A stretch of DNA of 64,000 bases from contig CM044321.1 in NCBI GenBank assembly GCA_024291935.2, positions 61,126,985 through 61,190,984 of the forward strand, in the 5' to 3' direction. A program made the position numbers and the translations under genes. The stretch comes from Okapia johnstoni (lineage: Eukaryota > Chordata > Mammalia > Artiodactyla > Giraffidae). Positions 1 through 10,905 of this stretch are shown here, in pieces. The notes under the pieces were generated by a model, which worked only from the letters and a program-made list of their open reading frames with translations, did not search any database and was not told the DNA's origin. The first letter of the stretch is position 1. Each line of letters begins with the position of its first letter.

Positions 1-574
1 AGATGTGCGGACTCTCCTTTTATTCCAATGTCACAATTAAAATCAGAAAGAAAAATGGGGAAGCAAAAATTATTGGCAGGTTGATTGCCAAGCAACTGAT
101 CGAATTGCAAGGGTCCAAGTCAATTCACTCTTCTTAACAACAAAATAATTGGACTGTGTCTGAACTATGTGAAATTATCTCCATTTTAAAGATACTAAAT
201 GAATTTGATTATTCAATAATCAGTGCACTGCTCAGCATTAGCAAGTTATAGCAGCCAAAATAGCTGATTTGACTCCAAAAATGTCAACTTGGCAGCACCT
301 TGTAAACACACTCTTAGACTTTGTAGGAGAATGGGCTCCTGAGCCAGAACTTGAGTTACCACTTTTCCCAGAGAGACAGTGGGCGTGAAAGTCACTTGGC
401 TTCCTCTGGGAAGATGGGAGGTTGCTTGCTCTTACCTCCTCACTGGACTGTAGAAGATTCATCCAATCATTCAAAAATATGCTGCAGTGCAGTCTTGACA
501 TCAACCATCCAGGATTACCACAGACTCCACAGGGAAAGGGCACTGTCCTCCTAAGAGTCCTTTCCCTTCCAATA
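1..574. other. Unique non-coding DNA
   Basis: Mostly AT-rich single-copy sequence with no repeat family, splice-site chain or conserved protein that I recognise. Open frames here are at most 125 codons on the minus strand and have no domain-like pattern. The last 100 bases may already belong to the LTR-like block that follows. Confidence 0.5.
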
Positions 575-1190
575 CCAGCTCTATGTTCCAGGGTCCCCAG
601 GCCACTTCTGAACAACTGGCTATAAGTTTGGGGGTTCTCATGACCCTCCCAGATTTGATAATTCAGTAGAATAACTCACAGACCTCAGGAAAGCTCTCTC
701 TTTATAGATTTACTGAGGATGCAAATCTGGACCAGCCATTAGACACCCATAGGGTGAGACCTGGGAGGATCCCAAATGCAGAGCTCCTGTGTCTTCTCCA
801 CGTCTTCTCTGTATAGAATCAGGATGTATCCTGGTACACTGATACATTCACCAACCAGGAAGCCCATTTGAGCCTCAGAGTCCAGGGTTTTTATTGGGAT
901 TTCATTATGTAACCACGATTAACTGTATCATCAGCCAGTTGTCTGAATTCTATCTTCAGCCTCCCTCCTCTCCTTGGAAGTCAGGAATTTGGGTTGATAT
1001 CATGTAGCTCAAAGCTACAGCTTCAAGTTTCATGGTTGACATTTCTGGCATGGCCAACTTCCCCCTTGAAGTCACCTACTGGCCCACCATGGGTCACCCC
1101 AGCAGCATCAACTCAGGTGTGGTCCCTCCACTATCTTCTGGTGAGATGGGAGACTCCCAAACTTCTGTGACTGCTGCCACTGCCCACAGG
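575..1190 (-). mobile_element. Ancient LTR-retrotransposon LTR-like block
   Basis: The stretch has the layout of an old mammalian endogenous-retrovirus LTR read backwards. It has words about a small piece of DNA next to 'actcacaga' and 'ctcaggaaagct', an 'accaaccaggaagc' block, then 'gagtccagggttttta', whose complement carries an AATAAA-type polyadenylation signal. I recognise the style from memory as an ERVL/MER-class LTR but cannot name the subfamily. No internal viral gene or second LTR is visible, so it would be a decayed solo LTR. Edges are approximate. Confidence 0.45.
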
Positions 1191-2089
1191 GAGAAGAATA
1201 AAGTTTAGGTCGTATTTCTGCTTCCTAACCTGCATCCCAGTGTCTTGCCCTTTCACCTCCATCCTTTCACTTCTCCTACCATACTCCCCTCAGCTCTCAC
1301 ATGGGGGACTCAGCACTCTAAGATGGGGAAGTATCTCTCTCCTCCTTTCTTGCTCACTTCTTTTTAATTAAAATTATCTATGTCCCAGGTAAAACGGCAG
1401 TGGAATGTTTATTAAATTGTTCCCCAAATAAATTGTTCTTTGGTGTATTTCCCAGGATCTGTGTTGGGCTGCTTGGTCTGTTCTTACCTTCATTATCACC
1501 ATCACCACCACCATCATCATCATCATCATCAATCACCCCCCACTGCCTACTTCTTGAAAGTCATCCAAGACTAGTGCCCTACAAGGATTGATAGGAAGCA
1601 GCCTTCTGTGTTTTTACCCAGAGAGGAAACCACTCTTTGGGAAGTGAAGTAGAAAACAGATCAGCAGGTATGGCAAGCAACATGCCTGAGCCCCATGGCA
1701 CTGGGAGGTTGAAGGAGGAGAGAGTAGGCAGGAAGGATGCGAAACATTGGTCTTCCTGCAGACAGTTGGTGAGGCCAGGCCAGCTGTCAGTCAGAACAGG
1801 CCAGAACATGGTCTCCTGGGGGACAGGTCTGCTGGGGCAGTCAAAGCCAGTTGTTCAAAGACAGAATTATAGAGGAAGTATGGCAACAAGAGGAATGAGG
1901 CTGGCCCCTGCCCTCTTGTCTTCCCAGACACAGGAAAGTCATGAAACCAGGACAAGGACTGCTCTGTAGCTTGCCAAGCTCACAGGGCAGGTGGTCACAC
2001 AGGACATGCACAATTACTGTGTTCTCTGGTGTTGAGTTGGTCATCACAGAGACAGAGGGAGACCCCTTGTTCTCTTTGCTTCCAGATCT
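1191..2089. other. Unique non-coding DNA with a short trinucleotide repeat
   Basis: Apart from the CAT/ACC run listed separately, no repeat is recognised. The 110-codon plus-strand frame starting at 1637 has no recognisable domain and no plausible splice partners. Confidence 0.5.
1491..1536. repeat. (CAT/CAC)n trinucleotide microsatellite
   Basis: An impure run that begins with mixed ATC and ACC units and becomes about six consecutive CAT units before decaying into a C-rich end. It is likely polymorphic in length. There is no sign that it is translated. Confidence 0.85.
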
Positions 2090-2290
2090 GGAATAACATG
2101 GTACTTTGGGGCCAGTAGACTTGGGTTTGATTCCTGTCTCTGGCTTACTGATAGCTAGCTATGTTATGGTGGGTGTGTGGCCTGGCTTACACTGAGCCTT
2201 GTTTACCATGTGTCAGGCTGTCTTCCTCCTATTGTGTAGCAAGGGTTAGATGAGATGATGGACAGGAGAGCTGTATGATACCCAGCACAT
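2090..2290 (+). mobile_element. MIR SINE
   Basis: An ancient mammalian MIR copy. It shows the 'gacttgggtttgattcc' box-B-like block, then a degraded 'ctagctatgt' core, then 'gggttagatgagatgatg', which corresponds to the MIR 'ggattaaatgag' block, and a 'cccagcaca' tail word. Divergence is high, as expected for a pre-eutherian element. Confidence 0.6.
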
Positions 2291-3070
2291 TTAGCCTGTT
2301 TCCCTTCCTCTCCTTCTTGTCCTCGGGTCCCTGGTGCCAGCATCCTCTGCACAGCATCCTGTACCTGTAGATGTGGCAGAAGCTCCTGCTTCATTTCTTG
2401 CTGTACTGGAATGATTCAGGGTCCCCCACTGTCCACCAGAATCAGCCCCTGAGGGGGAGCAGTACTGAAGCAGAGGCTTCATGTTCCCCTTGACTCACCC
2501 CATGGACTTTGCTGGAATAAAAGGAGGTTGGCACTCATGTGCTGTAATTTCACTGACACCAGAAAAAGCCTTTACTTCACTCCCCTCACTTCCCCCGACC
2601 CCCAAGAAAACAAAAACAAACCCTCTCCTTTGCGTTAACCTGCTGATATTCAACTATTGGGGTTTTGTTCTTTTAAATCATCTAAATGCAAATTTTCTTA
2701 GAAGTCATGATATTTAAAGCCTGAAATTTGTCTGTCTGAATGAATGAAAGAGTCTCAATCTCCCCTCTGAGGTCTCTGTGTGAGGGAGGGCCTTATATAA
2801 TTACTGAGCTGGAAAAGCAGCCCAGATTCTACTTAACCTACTTCCACAGTTTTGCTTTGAGCCCATTTCAAGACAGGGTGCAAGACCAGTTTCTCATCAA
2901 ACCCACAAAACTCATATTCTCAGACTTGGAGTTTTTTCTGTCCCCACCCCTACCTCACCCCACTTCCTCCCCACCTCTGTACTCCACCGTGGCAGGAAGG
3001 AAAGATGGGACCTTTGCAGAGGGCTCAGGAGTGTGGTCTCAGGACCAAGGGGCCTGCCTTTCCATCTAAG
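2291..3070. other. Unique non-coding DNA
   Basis: No recognised repeat or gene. A C-rich, polypyrimidine-leaning segment lies at 2580-2630 and another at 2935-2985. The 109-codon frame starting at 2740 has no recognisable domain. Confidence 0.5.
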
Positions 3071-3071
3071 C

Positions 3072-3245
3072 CCTGACCCTCTCCAGCCATGTGACCTTGG
3101 ACAAGACATATAATCTGTCTGGGCCTCAGTTTCCTAATTTATGTATTTTGGGAACAAAAATAGTTCTTATTTCATAGGGTTTGTTGCAAGGTTTAAGAAT
3201 TAGTACATATAAAACACTTAGAACAGTACTCAGAACCTAGAAAGC
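3072..3245 (+). mobile_element. MIR SINE
   Basis: Reads 'catgtgaccttggacaag', 'gggcctcagtttcct', then 'tcatagggtttgttgcaagg' and 'acacttagaacagtact', in the order of the MIR consensus from core to 3' end. The tRNA head is missing. Confidence 0.85.
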
Positions 3246-3261
3246 ATCATCCATATAGTCC

Positions 3262-3740
3262 GATAACAGAGAGGAAAGCCCTGGTGTTGGCATCAAGCCA
3301 CCAAGGTCTGCATCCCGGTGCTGCTGCTTATGACTGTGACCTTCAGCTAGAAACTCAAACCTCTCAGTCTCAGTTTCCACCTTTGTAAAAGGAGGATGTG
3401 TGTTAAGTCACTACAGTCGTGTCTGATTCTGTGCAGCTCTATGGTTTGTAGACCGCCAGACTCCTCTGTCCGTGGGATTTTCCAGGCAAGAATACTGGAG
3501 TGGCTTGCCATTTCCTTCTCCAGGGGATCTTCCTAACCCAGTGGTCGAACCTGTCTCTTATGCCTCCTGCATTGGCAGGCAGGTTCTTTACCACTAGCGC
3601 CATCTAGGAAGCCCATAAAGGGGGATAACAGTAACTATATCAGGGGATTGTTGAGAGGTTTAAATGAGTTAATATTACAAAGCTTTTCAATCAAACACAT
3701 CAGGCACCAGTGAGCACTCAGTGCAATTATTATTTTACTC
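3262..3740 (+). mobile_element. MIR SINE split by a younger Bov-tA
   Basis: The left part (3262-3397) carries the MIR head and core ('tgactgtgaccttcagctag', 'cagtctcagtttccacc'). The right part (3617-3740) carries the MIR 3' half ('gggattgttgagaggttt', 'aaatgagttaatat'). The intervening 219 bases are a separate SINE. The two halves join in correct consensus order, which shows that the SINE landed in an existing MIR. Confidence 0.85.
3398..3616 (-). mobile_element. Bov-tA/BovA2 SINE inside a MIR
   Basis: Full-length ruminant tRNA-headed SINE on the minus strand. In window orientation it begins with the degraded 'gtgtgttaagtcactac' end and finishes 'accactagcgccatctagga'. Near-identical decamers (aaaggaggat at 3388-3397, aaagggggat at 3617-3626) flank it as a target-site duplication with one mismatch. 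Bov-tA has no protein and depends on LINE (BovB) enzymes to move. Confidence 0.93.
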
Positions 3741-5266
3741 TATAGCATGTTGACATTGTACAAGGTGGTCACCTGTCAAAGAGGCGATGGGGTGACTTGT
3801 GACACCTGTGATTTTGTTTCATGGTGAGATAATATGAAATGTGGGCCAGAGAATAGCCACTTCTATTTATCACTTCACACATAAATAGTTGTTTTCAAAA
3901 GCTATTAATACAGTTTCAGTCACTAGCTCCTGATCTAAGACCTCTCCCTAGATACTCCTCCAACCTGAGTTCCATACCCCCCACTTCTCCACCCATGCAA
4001 AGTCCTTTTTACCCAGCTCACTGCCTCCTGCCTCCTGCCTGAGTCTGTGTGTTAGCCATAATTGCTTCACAAAGTTATATGACTCAAAAAACAGAACAGC
4101 ATATTGAATGGGAAATTAAACGACGCATAAGTTGGTTTCATCACATCTTGCAAGGGTCCTGGAGTTTTCCACGTGATCTGATTCCAGCTCAAAAATCGCA
4201 GTAGGGCCTCGGTAAAGGCTGCTAAAATTTACCTCTCTTGTAGTTTGGAGGGGTGGTTTTCTGGTGAGCTCAGAGTCACGTGTTGTCTGCTAGCTCCTCC
4301 CCTTATAGTGCTACAAAAAGTGCACAAGGATCACGAGTCTTGGGAATTGGTTTATCCAGGGCCACAGGGCGTAACACAGATTTGGGAGAACCGGGGTATC
4401 TAGAGGAGGGAGGGTCTGGATGTTTCTGCTGGTGCTCTCTGTGTAGCACTGGATGGTGTAGATGGGCTGCTCCAGAATTACAGAGCTGCACAGAGAGAAG
4501 CAGACAAGTCATGTGTCACTGAGAAACAATGGGACGTATATGGTGAGAGTCTATGGTGTTCCCAGGTGAAATTAAAAGACATAGAAGTAAAGGCCCCGCG
4601 CTGTAAGCAAAGGAGAGAAATAGGGAGAAAAAGGTAGGTTGCAGTACCACTCAGCTGGAGATTTGCCACGCAGACCCAGTCAATGTCCAGAAACGCAAGG
4701 CAACTGCAGATGCTGGTGAAATGATAGTTTCAAGGAACAAGCCTGAAAACAGGCTCAGGAAGCTAGCAATACTCCCCTTGTCTCCTTTTTCACCCTAAGG
4801 AAGCTCAAGGGAAAGAAATTATCTCGGAAGAAATTATGCCTGTCTTGTAATCATTATTATTTAATAGATGAGATCCCCTTTCCATTTCTGCTCCAATTCA
4901 TAATTATGAAAAACAATGTATTTAACTTCAGATGTCACCTTGTCTTTGTCTTGGGGTTATGCATCAGTTGAAAGTTTTGGGAACCCCAGAATTTTTAGAT
5001 GACCACCTCACCCCCACCATAGCAATCAGACATTCCCCCAGCGACCTGGGTTGGGGAGGGGCAGCGTGGTATTTTATCAAAGGGAGGAGGGGACATTTAC
5101 CCAGACCTGCTGAGGGGTGGTCACCCAGGTCTCCATAGAAATGACAGAAGAAAAGCCAGGAAGTCCCTTAAGAAGCAAGCACTGTAACTTGTGGTGGAGA
5201 ATATGACCCCACTTACAATCAACCTGCCCCTCCTCCCCCGCAAAAAAATTAAGAGTAGGCAAGAGA
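3741..5266. other. Unique non-coding DNA
   Basis: No recognised repeat apart from a short triplication of 'tgcctcc' near 4021-4042. The part from 4100 to 4400 keeps a few CpGs and words such as CACGTG-like 'ccacgtgat' and 'tcacgtgttg', so it could be weakly constrained. No promoter or exon can be supported. Confidence 0.45.
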
Positions 5267-5267
5267 A

Positions 5268-5391
5268 AGAGATTTTTTTGGCCATACCCCATGGTATCGG
5301 GGACCTCAGTTTCCTAACTAGAGATCAAATCCATGTCTCCTGCCTTGGGAGCATAGATTCTTAACCATAGATTGGACCTCCAGGGAAGCCC
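5268..5391 (-). mobile_element. CHR-type tRNA SINE
   Basis: A cetartiodactyl tRNA-derived SINE read backwards: T-run with 'ttggccatacccc', 'gacctcagtttcctaacta', 'agagatcaaatccatgtc' (the box-B region), ending 'ccagggaagccct'. The heptamer 'caagaga' occurs at 5260-5266 and again at 5392-5398, which fits a target-site duplication. Confidence 0.88.
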
Positions 5392-6780
5392 TCAAGAGAT
5401 TATGTTTCTAAAGAAATAGGTTGGGCTGTGGTCTAATGGGAGTCAATTGATTGGATGAAAAATTAAGAACATAGCGAATGAGGTTGTGGTGCTACAACGT
5501 CATTGAATCGAATCTTCACTGAACCTTCACTGAATTGGAAAAATCATTTTTTTCTCGCTGTTAATGGTGTTGGCAACACAAGCAGTTACTGTTTTCTCTC
5601 CCTGGTTTGGGACACCCCTTCAGGATAACTGATAGAAGAAGAACTCCACCCTGGCGGTGACACTGCCATTTTTGGGGGAGGCCAACATGCTCCAAGAACT
5701 TGCCTTCTGATTCACCTTGAGAATGTTTTGTAAAGGCCTCTCCTGTTTGTCCACTACAAGATAGAAGCTCCTCGAGATGGTTTGTCCATTGATGAGCCAC
5801 AGACACATGCATGTAGCTCGAGTGCCATCCTCACTTTGAACAGAAATGAATTAGAACCCAAACAAATATATTGTGAAAAAGAAAAATGGTGTGTATACAG
5901 TACGTTAAGGCTCACAAAGCAATTCCTCTCGTTACCATATTTGATCTTCTCAAAAATTCTTTGTAGTCAGTTGTTATTCTGAGCTAAAAAACAACTCCTT
6001 AGCTTGATAAGTTATTTAGCTTGAAAATATACTTTTTTATCATATTAACTCGACTGAATTTTTCTGTTGCTTTCCTAAGTATTTCTAAGTTATTTTCATT
6101 TCACTCTCCTCCTCCTAAAATGTTCAATAGATTTCTAGAATTGAATAAAATCTCTCATGCAATGCCCGCCATGCTTAGACTCAAATCATTCTTCCAACTG
6201 TATTTCCTCATCTCCTCTCCTTGGAAGCACGATTCTGTGTTCTCTCTCTTCTTCCTCCTCCAGTCCCATTCTTGTCTTCCTCTTCTCCTGGCTTCTCGGC
6301 TTTTAACAAGGCTTGATTCTGAACTCTGACCACTTCTTAAAGGCTTTGCTTAGACACCACCTTCTTAAAAAGATCGTTCTTGCCAACATGTTCACGTTTG
6401 GCTGTGATCCCTTCCTTCTCAAGGTTCCCAACATAAGTAAAATCTTTGTTTCAAAAACTATGTCAAAATGGTGTCGAAAGTATTTAGTGAAATATCTTGG
6501 TAGGTTATAACTTCTTGAAAGCTGTGGCTTTCTTCTTTTTAGTTCAAAACCTAAATCAAGTATTATTTCCACCATGAAATTCTTTTCTACAGGCACTTCA
6601 TCATTCCCTTCTCTCTCTACCACTTTTTAAACATTAGTAACGTCTTATGGAAAAACTCAGAGCTTACTTTTTGGCCAGTCTAATACTTTAAGCGGATGTG
6701 CTTATCACATTGTATCGAAATGGCTGGTTTTGATGTTTATCTTCCCTACTAAGCTGTAAACAATGCAAAAGAGCACAACA
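5392..6780. other. Mostly unique non-coding DNA
   Basis: No gene is recognised. The part from about 6100 to 6400 is pyrimidine-rich and has a faint resemblance to the L2 3' region ('cttgattctgaactctgacc'), too weak to call. Frames of 102-106 codons on both strands at 6021-6623 overlap one another and look random. Confidence 0.45.
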
Positions 6781-6781
6781 T

Positions 6782-6990
6782 AGTGCTTAAGCAGCCACAG
6801 CACCAGGGTTTAAGTCCCCAGTCTGGTATTTAACAGCAGTGTGACTCTGGGCAAGTTACTTAACCTCTCTGTGCTTTGGTTTTCTTTTCTCTAAAATAAA
6901 GATAACAATAGTACCTACCTCATAGAGTTGCAAGGATTAAATGAATTAACCCAGTTAAATGCTGATCAGGAGAGAGTAAGCAACTTAATG
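6782..6990 (+). mobile_element. MIR SINE
   Basis: A well-preserved MIR running from the head ('ccagggtttaagtcccc') through 'gggcaagttacttaacctc' and 'aatagtacctacctcataga' to 'ggattaaatgaatta'. It is one of the clearest MIR copies in the window. Confidence 0.93.
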
Positions 6991-7379
6991 TATTTTATTG
7001 TTCTTTGTATTATTACTGACAAGGACAACACTTAAATAGGCATATGGCAGGTGTTTGTTGAATAAATAAGTGACTACATGAGGGAAAGTGTATACGAGGA
7101 TTCTTTCTTACAGATTCTAAAGTCATAGACTGTCTCACAGCAATTAATATTAGGCTTATAATAGGTGATCAATAAATACTTAGGAGCATGCTTTATAATA
7201 TTAATCTAGTGACTGACAGGTAGAGAAAGAAAGAAACTAAATTACACAACGCATTAGACTCATATAAAATACATGGTCACAGGATTTTACATTAAGGTTG
7301 TGAAATACATTGCCCTTTTGTTTTAAAGTTCCCAGTTGGGAAGATTATTCAACTTGCATGGTTGGTATTAACCAACTTC
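6991..7379. other. Unique DNA with L2/MIR tail-like scraps
   Basis: Two short scraps look like LINE2/MIR tails: 'gcaggtgtttgttgaataaa' near 7050 and 'aggtgatcaataaatact' near 7165. Both are too short for a firm family call. The rest is AT-rich with no feature recognised. Confidence 0.4.
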
Positions 7380-7600
7380 AGGCTTCCCTGGTGGCTCAGC
7401 GGTAAAGAATCCACCTGCCAATGCAGGAGGTGTGGATTTGATCCCTGGGTCGGGAAGATCTCCTGGAGAAGGGAATGGCAACCCACTCCAGTATTCTTGC
7501 CTGGGAAATCCCATGGACAGAGGAGCCTGGTGGGCTACAGTCCTTTGGTTTGCAAAAAGAGTTGGATACCACTTAGGGACTAAACAGCAACAACAACAAG
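7380..7600 (+). mobile_element. Bov-tA/BovA2 SINE
   Basis: A complete plus-strand copy. It starts 'ggcttccctggtggctcagc', includes 'gatttgatccctgggtcggg' and 'actccagtattcttgcctgg', and ends with an 'aacagcaacaacaacaa' tail. It shows little decay, so it is a fairly young insertion. The 73-codon frame over it is SINE read-through, not a gene. Confidence 0.95.
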
Positions 7601-8089
7601 CTCTCTCATGACGTGAGGGAAATCTACAAGGTAGATATCAGTTTGGGTCATGAGGGCAGCCAGGAACATACAACAGGAGCTGAAGATGGACACCGAGATT
7701 CTGTGGTTCCTATGGGGTGGATGCAGACTCCAGACTTGCCACAGGGGACAAGTGTAGGGAATCTTATAACTGATCTGGTCAATCTGTCCTCTGCAACCTG
7801 GAACAAGTCTCCTGCCACACTGAGGATTTGGTAGAAAGAATGAATCAATGAATCCTTTTTTTTTTTTTTTTTTTTTTTTTGCCGATTTCAAGAAAGCAGG
7901 TTAGAAAAAAAGCTCTTTCAGCCGATTAATCAGGACAGGTATGGGGCTATTTCTCAGTCCAGCAAACATGCACGCGCATGTCAACGACCACACTGCAAAA
8001 AACCAGGGGACCTGTTTGTTCAGGTAGAAATGCTTACACTGGTTGCTTCCCCTCCCTCCCGGGTTTGTCACTCAACTTCCCTAATTCTG
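7601..8089. other. Unique non-coding DNA with a long T-run
   Basis: No gene or repeat family recognised except the homopolymer at 7856-7880. The 103-codon minus-strand frame that begins with a lysine run is simply the complement of that T-run. Confidence 0.5.
7856..7880. repeat. Poly(dT) tract, 25 bases
   Basis: Uninterrupted T25. It is not adjacent to any element tail that I recognise. It could be the remnant tail of a very truncated minus-strand retro-insertion, or a simple homopolymer expansion. Length is probably unstable. Confidence 0.9.
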
Positions 8090-8340
8090 TGCTGGAGGGT
8101 TTTTGTTTTTTTTTCCTCCTCTCGGCTTTTTAAAGTAACATCGGTGGAGCAGCTAATGAGGCGGTGGAAACCAAGCTGGTCCATTCTAGGTTGCTAATGA
8201 CTCCATTCCCGGGAGCCTAATCAAAGATTTGTACATTTAATTGCTGTCAAGTCAGCTCCAACCACCTGCCATTTCTGCAGTACCTCAGCTCGTGGCTCGG
8301 TAGCCCCTGATTCTAAATGAATCCATTACCATTTCTAGAG
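8090..8340. promoter_or_regulatory. Candidate conserved enhancer block (inferred)
   Basis: A repeat-free 250-base block dense in words bound by developmental factors. GCTAATGA occurs at 8152-8159 and 8193-8200, an ATCAAAG TCF/LEF-like word at 8220-8226, TTTAATTG followed by the TALE-type word CTGTCA at 8236-8249, and an E-box CACCTG at 8263-8268. The motifs are seen directly. Enhancer function and conservation are inference: the texture resembles mammalian non-coding conserved elements, but no alignment was possible. Confidence 0.4.
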
Positions 8341-10184
8341 GCCAGAAAGCCAGGCTGCTGGGCAACCCTGAAGGAGGTTTATCTGGGATGGCAGGGACTA
8401 CAGACACTTCAGAGAGGTTGTCACTGACCTGGGTCTGCAGTGGAGGAAATGGTGATTTACTAGAAAATTTCTCCTGCTTCTAGCAGTGGGGGAAAGAGTG
8501 GGTGTGGTGAGGATGGGGGTGTCGAGATACTTTTTCCTTAAGGATGACTTAATTTCCATCCCCAGCTCATGGTTGTGTCCTGGATCAATATTCTCTGGGG
8601 ATGCTTTTCAATTAAAATAACAACTGTTGTATTCTCTTTCCCAAATTCATGTTGTCATTGCTTTCTGGGCTTTTGTGGTGATTTGAGGAAAAAGAAAGCA
8701 GTTACTCTGGACCTGAGTTTAACCTAATGATGAAGCAGGTTACCTTATGGGGATAGAAATTAGTTAGAAAAGAAAATTTTGTTTAGCCATTGTTCTTTTT
8801 TTTTTTTACTTTACAGTATTGTATTGGTAGCCACTGTTCTAACTGCAATAAGAATTCTTTAAACTCATGGCCTACATATACTCTCACTTTCACCAAGAAC
8901 TTGATTGGCTGTGCCTACCAGTAAGTAGGTAGTGAGAAGGAGGCACTGAGCCGGATAACTTATGTATGAAAAAGAAGGGCTTATTTATTTTCTTTACTTT
9001 CCCATCACAGGCACACATATCATGTGCAAAGGAAGGAGACGTAAGAGGCCAACCAAGGTTGGACAGGTACAGTGTTTTGACCTATAGACAAATAGTCCCT
9101 CCCGTCTGAGAATTCCCTCAGTTGGAAAACTGCATTTGAGATTTATTCTCACTTAGGGTGAGCAACCATTCTAGCCTGTCTAGGGCTGAGGGCTTTCCCA
9201 GTGTTAAAACAGAATTCTACACAAACCGGGACATGGTTCATCCCCTCTCCCTTAAACAGAATCTGCAGCAAGAAAGCCAAATTGTTCATTCAGATTTACA
9301 AATAAAATGAAGGTAAATACTGTCAGTCTGTAAGCACTTTTTCCGTACCCTTGCCAAAAAAAGAGGGAACTAAGGTATTTAGGTTGGTAAATATTCACTT
9401 ATGAGCCCTAGCTTGTCTTCGACAAATACTTGCTCTGGGAAACTTTGGAAATGGACACACTTCTCATTATTGACTGAGAGTGAGAGATTTTCTTTTTTCT
9501 TTCTTCAGGAAAGAAATTTGGTAAACCTGACCTGATTTTTTTCTTAAAAATATAGGAAACCAAAATACCTCCATCATTTGACTGCAGCTTCTCCTTGATC
9601 TTGACTTGAATTTCTAGCTTAGCCTTTGATGGTCAAACAGTTAATGTGGTGAAGATATTGTCATGATGAGCTATGCCTTAAGGCTCTCTGTTAACTGTTA
9701 TTTTCCCATATTTATTTGTTTTCCTCCACTTTACACGGTTGTCACCACGCTCCAGACAAATGCACACTTGTTTTGATTTCCTCCTTACTGCTTAGTCCAT
9801 TTATATCAGGGGACCCTGGAAAGTGTGCAAGATAACCTGACCAAAGAGCTAAATTAATTCCAAGAGCAAACACCATAGGATCCGCCAATCAGATGGGACA
9901 ATATTGTTCATTGTTATTCACTTACCACCCCAAATATTTCCCCAGAGTGCTTGAAATCACAGACAGGAGGTACCTTTGCTCTTGATTCCTTTGAAATTTG
10001 AAGATAGAACCAAACAATAATTGCTATCAATCTGACAGGACTGAGGAGGGCAAATATGTGTATATGCATGTGTTTATACTTTCATGGAAAAATTAAATTG
10101 GCAGCCTTCTTGATGGAAAATTCCATGCCCTTTGGGTTGAGAATCATGCAGGAGCAGACACACCCTGAATACAGGACTCCTGGT
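8341..10184. other. Unique non-coding DNA
   Basis: No gene recognised. A small T-run with 'actttacagtattgtattgg' at 8792-8830 looks like about 40 bases of a minus-strand L1 3' end. The 96-codon frame at 10056 has no recognisable domain. The rest is ordinary AT-rich single-copy sequence. Confidence 0.45.
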
Positions 10185-10495
10185 TCTATTACCTTCTGCT
10201 CATCTTGCAAGGCTATGCTGAAGCTCTTTTCTCCAGGAATACCCTTCCTTCCCTGGCTAGAGCCTCTTCTACCCTGGGCTGCTCTGATTAGCTCTTCCTC
10301 CAGGGGGCAGTTATTTTGCATCTCTGCTTTAGCCCTTATTACGTAGACTTGGGGTCATTTGTGTATGTGCTTGTCTCCAGTTTGGCTGCAAACCTGTTGA
10401 GGTCAGGATCCAGGAGATATTCCTAGTGGCTGCCTTGTGATGGATCTTGGCATCCAGTAGGTGGTCAGTAAATGTTTGTTGATCAAATGCCTGGC
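10185..10495 (+). mobile_element. LINE2 (L2) 3' end
   Basis: Reads through the L2 3' region: 'ctcatcttgcaaggctatgc', 'ctccaggaatacccttcctt', 'tgcaaacctgttgaggtcagg', 'atccagtaggtggtcagtaa' and finally 'atgtttgttgatcaaatg'. The order and the AATAAA-like ending match the L2 tail on the plus strand. No coding part is retained. Confidence 0.85.
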
Positions 10496-10770
10496 TGTTA
10501 TACTTGAAACGGTTTTGGTGATGTTAGGCACAGCACTTGGCTGATCATTTCTGCAGAATTTAACACTGTAAATAGGATTGGGGCCAAGTCAAGAGGTTCT
10601 TAGTATTCTCCCCTTGTAACCTACAATCTGGGCCCAAACATCCTTAAAGGTTAAATTGGCCACGGCTTGAGAGTTGGGATTAAAAACATAAGGTTGAGAG
10701 GCGATTGGTTTGCTTTACTTCACTTATAGTTAGTGCACTTGCTTTTCATTCCCGATGGCCCCATAAAGCC
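10496..10770. other. Short unique stretch
   Basis: No feature recognised before the SINE. The last nine bases of the target site, cccataaag at 10760-10768, are duplicated on the far side of that SINE. Confidence 0.5.
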
Positions 10771-10896
10771 TGTGTGTGTTAGTTGCTCAGTCGTGTCCGA
10801 CTCTTTGCGACCCCATGGACTGTAGCCCGCCAGGCTCCTCTGTCCATGGGATTCTCCAGGCAAAGTTACTGGAGTGGGTGGCCATTTCCTTCTCCA
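10771..10896 (-). mobile_element. Truncated Bov-tA SINE with intact target-site duplication
   Basis: A minus-strand copy holding only about 126 bases: 'tgtgtgtgttagttgctcag' through 'ccatttccttctcca'. The tRNA-derived head is missing. The target site cccataaag is perfectly duplicated at 10760-10768 and 10897-10905, so the copy was truncated at insertion and not by later deletion. A 182-codon frame (10783-11331) starts in this SINE and is not a gene. Confidence 0.94.
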
Positions 10897-10905
10897 CCCA
10901 TAAAG

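Noticed and set aside
575..1190. A complete endogenous retrovirus at the left end
   Set aside because: Only one LTR-like block is seen, with no second LTR, primer-binding site or internal gene within the window.
6040..6620. Possible L2 fragment
   Set aside because: Only isolated words fit the L2 3' region; similarity is too weak without an alignment.
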